The position numbers and the translations under genes are program-made. The notes under the pieces were generated by a model. The model was given only the letters and a program-made list of their open reading frames with translations. It ran no database searches and was not told the DNA's origin. Below, one piece after another: positions 13,404 to 22,438 of a stretch of DNA of 64,000 nt. Position 1 is the first letter of the stretch. Each line of letters opens with the position of its first letter. The DNA is from Ampelocalamus luodianensis (taxonomy: Eukaryota; Streptophyta; Magnoliopsida; Poales; Poaceae). Location of the stretch: NCBI GenBank assembly GCA_036346255.1, contig CM070632.1:19609408-19673407 (forward strand), read 5' to 3'.

Positions 13404-13872
13404 GATGGAACCACAAAATGGAGGGTTCCGATTTAACCCAAAAAGTAAGGGGTATGCTTCAGTACACTCTTTCTAAAATGATTTACGAATCTTAAAGCGA
13501 AATAGGTATGCGCCGCGGTAGCCGAAGGGCCGGCGGCAAGTTCTACTCGGTGATATAGTCGGGCGCGTCGCATAGACCGAGCATGGCGGCGAAGCCGCAA
13601 CGTGGAATGGGGTGGAGCTTGCTTCGCCACGGTGTGGGACAGTGCGAGTCAACTTGCTAGTTAATATGTTTTTTTTGGCAGCGCATGGGCATTCAAATTG
13701 TGATATACAAAAGTATGTTTAGAACACAATATTAGCGCAATTATTTGAGATAAAAAAAATTATTTGGTATGTGACCTACCTAGTGACGATTTCAAGTGGT
13801 GAGAAAAATTAATACTAAATTTTATCCGAGAGACAACAGAAAAAAAAATCCCAAATTTGTATGCAAGATATA
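13404..13872. other. Spacer between solo LTR and hAT MITE, no gene seen
   Basis: The stretch is GC-rich at first (13500-13640) and then AT-rich. Short open frames show no recognised domain. It begins directly after the right AAATG duplication of the solo LTR, so together with 9072-9185 it forms the pre-insertion sequence. Confidence 0.5.
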
Positions 13873-13880
13873 CACTCCAT

Positions 13881-14170
13881 TAGACCTGTTTAAGTCTCGG
13901 ACTGGGCTTCTGGCCGAGCTTGAAAAAACACGGTCCTAAACAGGTAGGACTGAGCTGGACCCGGCCCGAAATCTAGGTTTCTGATCAAATATGTTACCGC
14001 TTTAATTCTTTTTTGGAATAAATATTAATATCTAATTCATTTTGAGAATAAAAATTATTTTTATTATCACTTTCGGGCTTTGGCCAAGCCTTTGGGCCAA
14101 AAATCGAGGATCAACCCTAGTCAGTCTTGAACCAAAAAAAATCGGACCAGGCTGCTCGTGAATAGATCTA
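13881..14170. mobile_element. hAT-type MITE, 290 bp
   Basis: The ends are TAGACCTGTTTAAG and, on the opposite strand, TAGATCTATTCACG, an imperfect terminal inverted repeat. It is flanked by the 8 bp direct repeat CACTCCAT (13873-13880 and 14171-14178). An 8 bp duplication and TAG-type ends fit a non-autonomous hAT element. No transposase is present. Confidence 0.7.
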
Positions 14171-14178
14171 CACTCCAT

Positions 14179-14593
14179 CTTCGGCGAGCATCTATGGGGC
14201 CCAAACATGCATGTGACTCCAAAGCTGTTACTGTTACTTGTAGTAGCAAACACTCACTTCAATTAAGTTGCTATAATATTTAAATGAGTAAATTTGTTCA
14301 GTACCATCGCAATCATCACGGGCTTACAAAATACTACCACGAAAGAAGCCATACTTACAAATACCACACAAAAGGGGAAAAAATATTGAAAACTACCATT
14401 ACGTCACTTTTTCTGTTAGTTTGCACCGTTAACGTACATCTAGGAGAGAGAAAATTTCCAAATGACATATTTGCCCCAGGTATGTGTTAGGGAATGCATC
14501 AGCTGGCAGAGGTCTGACAATGGGGGCCATCTGCCAGTGGTACTAGCATTTTTGGATTTCATAGCATTTAGGAGTCCGCGGCCGGCAAGTGAG
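14179..14593. other. Spacer, no gene seen
   Basis: AT-rich sequence with CATCGCAATCATCACGGGC and ACTACCATTACGTCAC stretches that look like decayed repeat DNA. I find no coding feature. Confidence 0.4.
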
Positions 14594-15082
14594 AATGTTT
14601 TTTGATTTGGCCCCGTGGTGCTACGTAAATGTAAAAATAGCTCTCTTGTCATCGTATTTATGAAACTAGCTCCCAGATGAGAGTGGAATCACCGGGGAGG
14701 CGATGCGTGGCTCCTTCCGCTCTCGGTGACCGCGGAAGCTCTTTGGCTAGCGTGGCAACCCTCCTGGCGCAGCAACGAGCGGCGACCGCAGAAGGTGGCG
14801 GGTCCTAGCCGCTTTCCACGCTCAGTGACTGTGGGATGTGGCCGCTCTCGCGCTCCGCCACCGCGGGAAGTGGCTGCCCCAACCCCTTCCGCGCCGGTGG
14901 ACTTCGGTCCCGCGCCCGTGTAACTCGCCTCCACTTGCCGCGCTCGCCGACCGCGGAAGGAGACATGCGTCAGCTCCTGGTAATTCCGCGCTCATCAGGG
15001 GGCTAATTTCGCAAAAAAGATGGTGAGGGGACTATTTTTGCATTTACGATGACATCATGGGGCCAAATTAAAAAAAATCGGC
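14594..15082. mobile_element. Fold-back element with GC-rich core
   Basis: About 80 bp at the left (ATTTGGCCCC..., AAATGTAAAAATAG..., AAACTAGCTCCC; 14594-14675) is the imperfect inverse of the right end (GGGGGCTAATTTCG..., CTATTTTTGCATTTACG..., GGGGCCAAAT; 14998-15082). The core (14690-14970) is GC-rich and holds four degenerate repeats of a CCGCGCTCGGTGACCGCGGAAG-like unit. The arrangement is that of a fold-back or MITE-like DNA element. I could not settle a target-site duplication. Confidence 0.6.
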
Positions 15083-15217
15083 AAGTGAACCCCGATGATG
15101 AAGACTACGTCCGGCGAGTGAGCCTCAAATTCATCCCCTCCGCCCTTGGCAATGTCTGCTGCAGCATACGCCCCGATTTCTCCTCTCCGTGGCCCCTCAA
15201 CGACATCATCCTACGGC

Positions 15218-15522
15218 TGTTGGCCCAAACCGAAGATGAACATACGCGAACACAAGAATGCAAAAACAATTATGTCACCGGAGCACCAATAGCTTTTTCT
15301 GATTTTCTTTTTCTTCTATATTGCTCTTGTTCACGAAATCTGATTACAGAGATGCCCTTTTATTGAGAGAAAACGACTATTCATATTTGAAAAGGATTCT
15401 GTCCTGAAGGGATATCACATAAACTCTAGTATCCATAATTAATATTGCCTAAATACTATAGGACCACGTAAACAAACTCTATGTAAAATCTAAATATGCC
15501 ATATGCACAAAGATTACTAACA
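15218..15522 (-). repeat. 3' LTR of miniature element
   Basis: 305 bp, TG...CA on the plus strand. It aligns along its length with 16296-16593, with scattered substitutions and small indels. Confidence 0.75.
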
Positions 15523-16281
15523 AAACACTCCACAATCTTTGTGCACTTAGTTATTGAGGCGATCGGTCTCAACTACGGCTTGCCCAACTGTTACTCAATA
15601 CAAGACGGCGAACACATTTCCTCAACATCCCGGACTCAACTCTATAGACTCGACTCAGGACGGCAAACACATCTCTTCAACGTCCCGAACACAACTCCAC
15701 GGACACACACACACAAAAACAGCCCGCAACAGCCTAGTACCAACACGACGCTTTCACCTTGGCAATGTGCAACTTATCTTGCGTTCCATCGTCATGCACC
15801 ACTATCTATTCCACATGCACGTATGCATGCAAACAACTAAGTCAATGTGCTAACATGCACACACATGACTCAGCACTACTGCTCCTACATGTATGCACTC
15901 GCTGACGAGATTACGCTGTGCGGTAGCTGCTATCTCCGCTATGCTAAGCGTCGCTGCCGACCCATCGAGACTGACCCATGCCAAGCCACCAGTCGCACTG
16001 CGTCTCCGGCTACCCGTGCCTGCCGTGCAGCTCCGCCGCCCTGGCCGCGTCTCGTGGCGACATGCTGCCGGGAACCGCCGTGTGCGCACTCCCACCGCGC
16101 GCTATGGGAGACCACCACTCTGTCGTGCTATGTCGCGCTCGCACTGTAGCAGCGCCTGCGCCGCCGCTCCATCGGCCACCCGCGCGCCCGCCGCGCTGCT
16201 CTCCTGCCAAGCCGCTGTATATGCCACCCCGGGAGTCGAGATCACCCCTCCCGGGGCAGCAGCTAGGGTTTCAAACCTGGA

Positions 16282-16293
16282 GTTCTGATACCA
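16282..16293 (-). other. Primer binding site of miniature element
   Basis: On the minus strand TGGTATCAGAAC follows the LTR end after two bases. It matches the initiator-Met tRNA complement except for one base. Confidence 0.7.
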
Positions 16294-16295
16294 AT

Positions 16296-16593
16296 TGTTG
16301 GCCCAAACCAAGACTAACACACGCGAACACAAGAATGTAAAATTTTTTTGTGTCGCTAGAATAGCTTTTCTAAAAAAAATTCTTCTATTGCTCTTGTTCA
16401 CAAAATCTTATTACAGATGTAACATTTTATTGAGAATAAATGACTATTCGTATCTGAAAAGGATTCTACGTATCCTAAAAGAATACCAAAAAAACTCTAG
16501 TATCCATAATTAATACTACATAAATACTATAGAACTACGTAAACAAACTTTACGTAAAATCTAGGTATACCATATGCACAAAGATTACTAACA
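16296..16593 (-). repeat. 5' LTR of miniature element
   Basis: 298 bp copy of the 15218-15522 LTR, adjoining the primer site. The SINE-like retroposon at 16597 duplicated the last part of this LTR as its target site. Confidence 0.75.
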
Positions 16594-16596
16594 TCG

Positions 16597-16855
16597 AGAA
16601 CCAAGCCTTACTTGGGTGGCTAGTGGGGGTGGTTGCACCCCCAGCCCACCAGCCCAGCCCATGGATGTGGCTTGGGTGGCTAGTGGAGGTTTAGCCCTGC
16701 GTGTCTCATTTAGAAGGATTTTCTTTCAGTGGGAGGCGACGTGCTCGGCTCCTCGACTTCGTCATTTCTTCGTCAAGTTTCGCTCGTCCAGTCTTTCGTA
16801 AACGTCGTATGTGTGGACGTCTATGTGTTGTACCGTGTGTTTCTCAGAAGAAAAA
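16597..16855 (+). mobile_element. SINE-like retroposon with 17 bp TSD and A-rich end
   Basis: It is flanked by a perfect 17 bp direct repeat AAAGATTACTAACATCG (16580-16596 and 16856-16872), and its 3' end is a run of A. A long, variable-size duplication plus an A tail is the mark of LINE-driven retroposition. Near its start TGGCTAGTGG matches a pol III A-box, and this stretch is repeated 60 bp on (16617 and 16677). A clear B-box is missing; GGTTTAGCCC at 16689 may be a decayed one. It is most likely a plant SINE, or less likely another small retroposed RNA. Confidence 0.65.
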
Positions 16856-17026
16856 AAAGATTACTAACATCGGCCGCCTCTTCCCACTGCGATGTCGGCC
16901 GTGGCGCACATGTCGACCTCACCTCCCCCGGCCCCCTCGGTGACCTTTTCCCACGGTGGCATCCCCTTGGCGACCTCGTCCTCCATGGTGACCTCATCCC
17001 ACGTTCATCTCGTCCTATGTTGCGAC

Positions 17027-17194
17027 CAGTGGCGGAGCTGGGCCTCGGGCCTCTGGGGCAATGGCCCGAGGCCCAGACTCAAATTCCCACTGAAAATAGT
17101 TGAACAAAACAAAAAATTTCCATGTGAACTGTACCACAAGCTGGGCCACGGCTAGGCCGGCCCGAGACTTGGCCATGGGCTGGCTACGCCCCTG
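17027..17194. mobile_element. hAT-type MITE, 168 bp
   Basis: The ends CAGTGGCGGAGC and GCTACGCCCCTG are near-perfect inverse complements. The flanking 8 bp GTTGCGAC occurs on both sides (17019-17026 and 17195-17202). The 8 bp duplication and CAG/CTG ends fit hAT. There is no coding capacity. Confidence 0.85.
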
Positions 17195-17202
17195 GTTGCG
17201 AC

Positions 17203-17740
17203 TGTGCTTGGAGGTCAGTTCCGTGATTTTGCCTCTACTCCCATTCTCCGTTTAGCAGACGTGGCCGTGTGATGATGGATGTGTCTATGAGATTTGTTGA
17301 TCTGTATTGTTGGAGGTACAAATTGGTAGTAGAAATTAGTGCTAGAAAATTCTTGATATGTTTATAGAACTGAAAATTAGATCTTTGTTTGTATCTGAGG
17401 GATGCCAGTTCTTCCCCAAGTAGCATTTGAAGTAGATGCAATAGAAGAAGTGAAAACCGGATGTTGATTTATATGAACCATATGGTTAAAGTTTCACACG
17501 GGCTGTGTGGAGGACCTTGGATCGAAACTTGGTGGTTGCCGGTCGGTCTCCTTCCTCCTTGGGTCAGTAGAGAAAGAAGAGTGGCTGAGATTTAAGCCCT
17601 TTTTATGATGGATGGATGAGACTAGAAGATTGAATGACATGTGGGAGGTCCCTAAATAAAAGGAAACAGGAGAAAAAAAAAAGAGTGAGGGTAGAATGGT
17701 CATTCTGGACCCTTATGGAAAATGGAATTTTTTTTATTAA
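17203..17740. other. Spacer, no gene seen
   Basis: Mixed-composition sequence resembling intron or intergenic DNA. No reading frame with a recognisable product on either strand. Confidence 0.4.
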
Positions 17741-17984
17741 TTAACCTCTCGTCAACTTTATTTCGAATTCTTACCCTTTTGGCTACGCCCTGTGACTTGA
17801 CAAAACAATATAGTCACGCAAGCACTATATCGTAGCCAAATCCTGTCACTCCACCACCAATAGCGTAATAAGAAGTGATATTTAGCTAGATTTACCCTAT
17901 AACATGACAGCGTTGTATTGTCACACCACAGGTGGTGGTGTAGTTAAAAGGGTCAAATTTAAAAATAAAGTTCACGAGGGGTTA
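17741..17984. mobile_element. Fold-back MITE
   Basis: The left arm (17741-17786, TTAACCTCTCGTCAACTTTA then TTACCCTTTTGGCTAC) is the imperfect inverse of the right arm (17939-17984, GTAGTTAAAAGGGTCAAA then AAGTTCACGAGGGGTTA). The surrounding TTAATTAA sequence makes exact ends and duplication uncertain. No coding capacity. Confidence 0.6.
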
Positions 17985-18015
17985 GTAATAAAAACAAACT
18001 GTTAATTAATAAAAA

Positions 18016-19684
18016 AATGTGATGGTGATGATATTTTCTAAAGCTTTTCGTGTTTATCTTGGTATATGTAAGTCTGACTTCTTCATAATGGTATTTTACA
18101 AGTCCACAATGATTGCCAATGGTACTAAGCAAATTACTCTATTTACATTGAACACAAATACTCTGCTACTGGATGTAGCAGGTCTCATGCATACAGTGTG
18201 CATGCCCTCGTTGCATCACTGTCTTATAATGTGGGTTGTGATATGTGGCCCATAGGCTAACTAGGCCAGAATGATCATGACTGTTGACAATTGCTTAAAT
18301 TAAAGGATATGAAGGAGCTTATAGATATTGGAAATATGTTAGCATGAAGTACTTTTTTGTGATCAGCGATGCCTACGTAGGCTCATGCATGATTCACTTG
18401 CCATATTCATAGGCATGGCATTTTCGTAAACCGCAAATTTTAAAGTGATGTGAAACTAAAATTTATCTTAAAGAAAAGAAAAATTGGTTCCAATTTTTTT
18501 AAGAAAAAGCGAGCAATGAATTGGAGCGATACGTAGTACATCCATGAGGTCATGATCATATAGTCTTCAAACTAACCAAATTGAAGACAACGTGATAAAG
18601 CCAAAAACAACTTGGCTCCTTCGCTCTGGAAACCTCTGCCCTCCTCGGCCTCGTTTCTTCCGCCTCCACCTTCTCCACAGATATGGTCCCCTCTCGTAAC
18701 TCCGGTCGCCGGAATCCTCGCCAGCCGCGAGCGGAGAGGGGGACCCACACAACTCTACCTCCTGTAAGTTGAGGTACATATTAGGTTTCTAGTTTTTTCT
18801 TTAGTGTAGGCTTCCATTTAAGGCTTCTATCGGTAGTGAGTTGAAGTATCCTCCATTGTTTCTTCCCAGATCTGAGAGAGCTTCTCCATCCGGTGGTCAT
18901 CGTTGACTGGAGGTGGCCTTCGAACTGCGGCGGCGGTGTGCCCTGGTCTGGTTCGGGCCAGATCTGTTAGCAGTAGCGCAAGTGCCCGCGTCGGCCTCCT
19001 GTAGGAGGCGTCATCTGTATGCAGCGCATGAGCGGCCGGCGGTGGCGGCGTGGCCTCTTGAGGTTCGCTCGACTTGTTCGGTGGGCTCTCCGTGGAGCAC
19101 TGTCTCAAGGACATTTTTAAAATGCGTGTGATTTTATAATATGAAATGACCCGACTATATATATACACATATACTCCTATGTTGATTCAAGATGCATATG
19201 CTCCACACTAAATATATAAGGAGTACCTCAGTATTTTGTTGCTAACAAATATTCAAATTTTGAACTCTTAGATCTAGATTCAATGCATAAGATCACTTTG
19301 GCTCTTCTCCTAATGAGATATCACCAAGCATAATATAGATAAAAAAAGCTTAAATACTCACAAACCCAAAAAACACTCGAGTACTCCTTAGCAAACCCCT
19401 TATATATATCACATGCTCCGTATTTCGACGAAGTACCATATATATATAGGTCCTCATTGTAGAGGATTTTGACGATGATTCTTAATTTCCTTATGCACGA
19501 TTCTTTCTTCATTGATTATCTACCATGTTTGTTACTACCGTATAATTTATTCGGCATTGATATATGTATGGTGGTATATCACTCCACTGGTTACAAATGT
19601 GGCTTGACAAGTATGGCCTAACTATATAGTATAGCACAATGTTTAATTAGTTCGTCCCTGTTGTCTGTTGACAATATTTGATAC
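18016..19684. other. Low-copy-looking stretch without a supported gene
   Basis: 18600-18780 and 18880-19100 are GC-rich with short open frames on both strands. None has a domain I recognise, and both could be pieces of a decayed element or gene. The rest is AT-rich. Confidence 0.35.
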
Positions 19685-19712
19685 GAATTAAATAAGGTTG
19701 GACAATTTAGAC

Positions 19713-19756
<44 letters not shown>

Positions 19757-19783
19757 GTCTAAATTGTCCAACCTTATTAATTC
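19685..19783. repeat. Near-perfect palindrome with (TA)n centre
   Basis: AAGGTTGGACAATTTAGACC on the left is matched exactly, inverted, on the right. The flanking GAATTAA also pairs, with one extra A on the left. The centre is an uninterrupted (TA)n tract. It would form a hairpin of about 45 bp. Confidence 0.85.
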
Positions 19784-20857
19784 TGACGTTCCAAACATAA
19801 CCTTAATTCACTTTTTTCCCCTCCCCTTTTACGTCTTCGTGCGTCGGTAACAATGATTCAAAACCATATAGTCACATGCATGCCGATCGGCAAAGGTAAT
19901 ACGTACGTGCACGACAGAAAAAAAAAAGAGTAGGAAGATCGGATCGAAGGGGCTTTGATATTTAAAGGCAAGCTCGACTTTTATTTTGAGGCAGAACCAC
20001 ATGCGCATTACATGGAAATAAAGCAGTTCATTACTGCTAGTGTACCAGCTAGTAGTAACTCTTTTGATCGGACTGGATCGTCTTTAGTAAATTAAGCCAT
20101 TCAGAAGAGACTTGCATGAATTCATGTCTCTGCGCGTTGCGATTGATCTGCTCCTTGTTTTGCGTACGTGTGGCTAGTGCAAACATCGACATAAAATGTT
20201 TACGTAGTACTACCAGAACTAATTGAAATCTCTATATCTGAAGATCTGCGTGACCGTACCAGCTTCACATGCTCTGAATTAACTTCCCCATGCAATGCAA
20301 TTACAATCATATATAGGCACGCGCGAGGATATATAGCTGAGTTGAAGCGAAGGCACAACAAAGGACGAGATATGGCAGCTAGCTGGTTCTTGGCGACGTA
20401 CCAGCTTCATTGTGAGGGCTAATGCAATCGCATCCCAAGGTACAAATTCAAGCAATCTCCTGTTTGAAGGGAAGTTATTTACACCATATTATTATGAACC
20501 ATTGAAAATTAATAGGGGCACACGGATCTATCCACCGATCAAATAAGGAGAGGCTGACCAGTGTAAAATTTGATAAAATGGGAGAGGTTTGAGCTAAAAT
20601 ATTGGAAATTACAGTAAAACATTCAAGTATAGTATATTTTTGACTATTTATATATATTAAACTCAAGATAAATATGATTACAAGTATATGCATTATAGCT
20701 TAGGCACCCAGGGCTGGAGCCCGCCCAATCTTGGGCCGGTTAATTTACGTACTATGTATGGGAGCTTGACCCCGCAGGTTCAATGCTTGATTTGGATCCG
20801 CCATTCTACATCGTCCGATCATCCAAATCATCAACAAGTCAGTCTCGATCGGTAGCA
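19784..20857. other. Intergenic stretch, no gene seen
   Basis: Short TA-rich tracts and the near-palindrome GCATGAATTCATG near 20115. No supported coding or RNA gene. Confidence 0.4.
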
Positions 20858-21157
20858 AGACAGTGAGGCCCCATTTGGCATTTGGTGACCTTTTAGAACT
20901 ACTTATTTTTTTTGCTGATCTTGGATATAGCAATTGGTTGAAAACATCTTTCAGGAGCAGCAACAGGAAAGTCTTACTTCCATGAGTAAAGATTAATTGC
21001 ATTAGCTAGACAGTGAGGCTCCATTTGTCATTTGGTGACTTTTTGGAACTACCTTTTTTTTTTGCTAACATTGAATGTAGCAATTAGTTGAAAACATCTT
21101 TTAGGAGCCGTAGCAACTAAGTCTTATTTTTGTTAGTGTATCTCCAATAGTGTATTT
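20858..21157. repeat. 150 bp tandem duplication
   Basis: AGACAGTGAGGC starts at 20858 and again at 21008. Both are followed by a CATTTGGTGAC stretch, a T-rich tract, TTGAAAACATCTTT and an AAGTCTTA-type end. Two diverged copies. Confidence 0.7.
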
Positions 21158-22000
21158 ATTATCGTCTCTTAGGTATGCTATGTCAACAAAATACTACATG
21201 AAGGAGAGGGGGGAGGAGAGAGAGCATATATCGTCTTTTCCTGAAAAAGACTGTTGTGCACGCGAAACAAGACATAATACATTAATTTACTCTAAATGAT
21301 ATGTAGATCCGTTTCAAAGGAAAATTATAAATATAAATGTTGGACAGTGTGCTAGAAAAATTATAAAATATAAATGTTGAAAAGTATGTTAGAGATTATC
21401 TATTAGAGATGTTGTCTCTAAAGACGATCGATGTAATAGAGATTCCAGTAACTAACTAGATTTCCGCAGCGGCACAACACAGCAATTAACGCAAGCAACA
21501 AGAGTTGGCCCTAAGCGCGTGGAACTAATAACCAATCAGAGAAATCCTAACCAGCTAGGTGTCCCGCGCCACGATAAAATGTCAATTAATTCCTCGTGTA
21601 TATATGTATCCGAGGTAGATCTCTCTCGGGGCTTATTTGGTTAGAGAGTAATTAGAGTACCCAATCCATTTGGAATGCAATGACTTTTAGTACAAATTCT
21701 CCATCAATCCGAAAAGAATCGTACGGCAGTGTATCCAAACAAAACATCAAGATGTCAAGGAGCCGTGATTAGGCCTGGTAATGGACCAGTGTCCAATCCA
21801 AACCTCACCCTGGCCCCATAAGTATGGGGAGTGGCTCTAATCCTCATCCAACCCTCTACTCTATGCCTACACCTAATGTAGTCCAGCCCTTTAAGTAGGA
21901 AGATCCTAATCCTATCTTGATCCATTTTAGATCCTTGGCCGACCCAGTAATACTTAACCAGCTGGGCCCTCTGGGTCGTTTTCTGTTTCGTTATTCATGG
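21158..22000. other. Intergenic stretch, possible decayed MITEs
   Basis: A TTATTTGGTTAGAGAG...GTATCCAAACAAAACA pair (21640-21745) resembles short-TIR MITEs, but I could not confirm ends. TAGGCCTGGTAATGG at 21773 resembles a hAT end. No gene seen. Confidence 0.3.
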
Positions 22001-22438
22001 ACATTAGCAGCGAACCGGCCGTCTGCACCACCAACTCACGGCTAAACACGCACGCACTGGTCCCATCTAGCTAGATCGCTGGCTATGGTTAGCTAGCGCA
22101 ACCTAGCACCTGGAGCAAGCAGTTACATCCATGGGCTAGCTCGACCTAATTCAATTTGCTAGGGTTATAGGAAAAATTACCTTTTTACCCTTTAGCGGAA
22201 TGAACGTACATGCCAGTTCTCCTAAGTAGCAGCGTACAGGGACAAACGCATTTACGTATGCGTGGTCCATGCTTATATGGGTGCGACCAGGGATTCCTGA
22301 ATGCTCAATTGCCTTTTGGTCCTGACGAGCATGTACTCGATCGACCAGAGATGGGCATTCAAGAACGCCCGGCCGGCCTAGCTCGAATATATATGCGCTC
22401 TCTCACACACACATCTGATTAATTAACCCCCACCCGGT
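22001..22438. repeat. Segmental duplication copy A
   Basis: It matches 27279-27709 almost base for base from ACATTAGCAGCG to CTGATTAATTAAC. Its last bases (CCCCACCCGGT) match copy C (28790-28802) better than copy B. At 22438 it breaks into an LTR fragment. A 70-codon frame (22210-22422) is kept in copy B, but the copies are too alike to show selection, and I recognise no domain. Confidence 0.85.

Larger units (their letters stand above)
15218..16593 (-). mobile_element. Miniature non-autonomous LTR retrotransposon
   Basis: Two roughly 300 bp direct repeats (15218-15522 and 16296-16593) both begin TGTTGGCCCAAACC and end GATTACTAACA on the plus strand. Beside the right copy lies a minus-strand primer site (16293-16282). 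The element is therefore minus-strand, about 1.38 kb, with a 773 bp interior and no gag or pol. The flanks are ACGGC (15213-15217) and, once a later retroposon is removed, TCGGC (16594-16596 plus 16873-16874), a duplication with one mismatch. The interior is GC-rich at 15950-16260 with open but unrecognised frames. The size fits TRIM-like elements; I cannot name the family. Confidence 0.75.
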
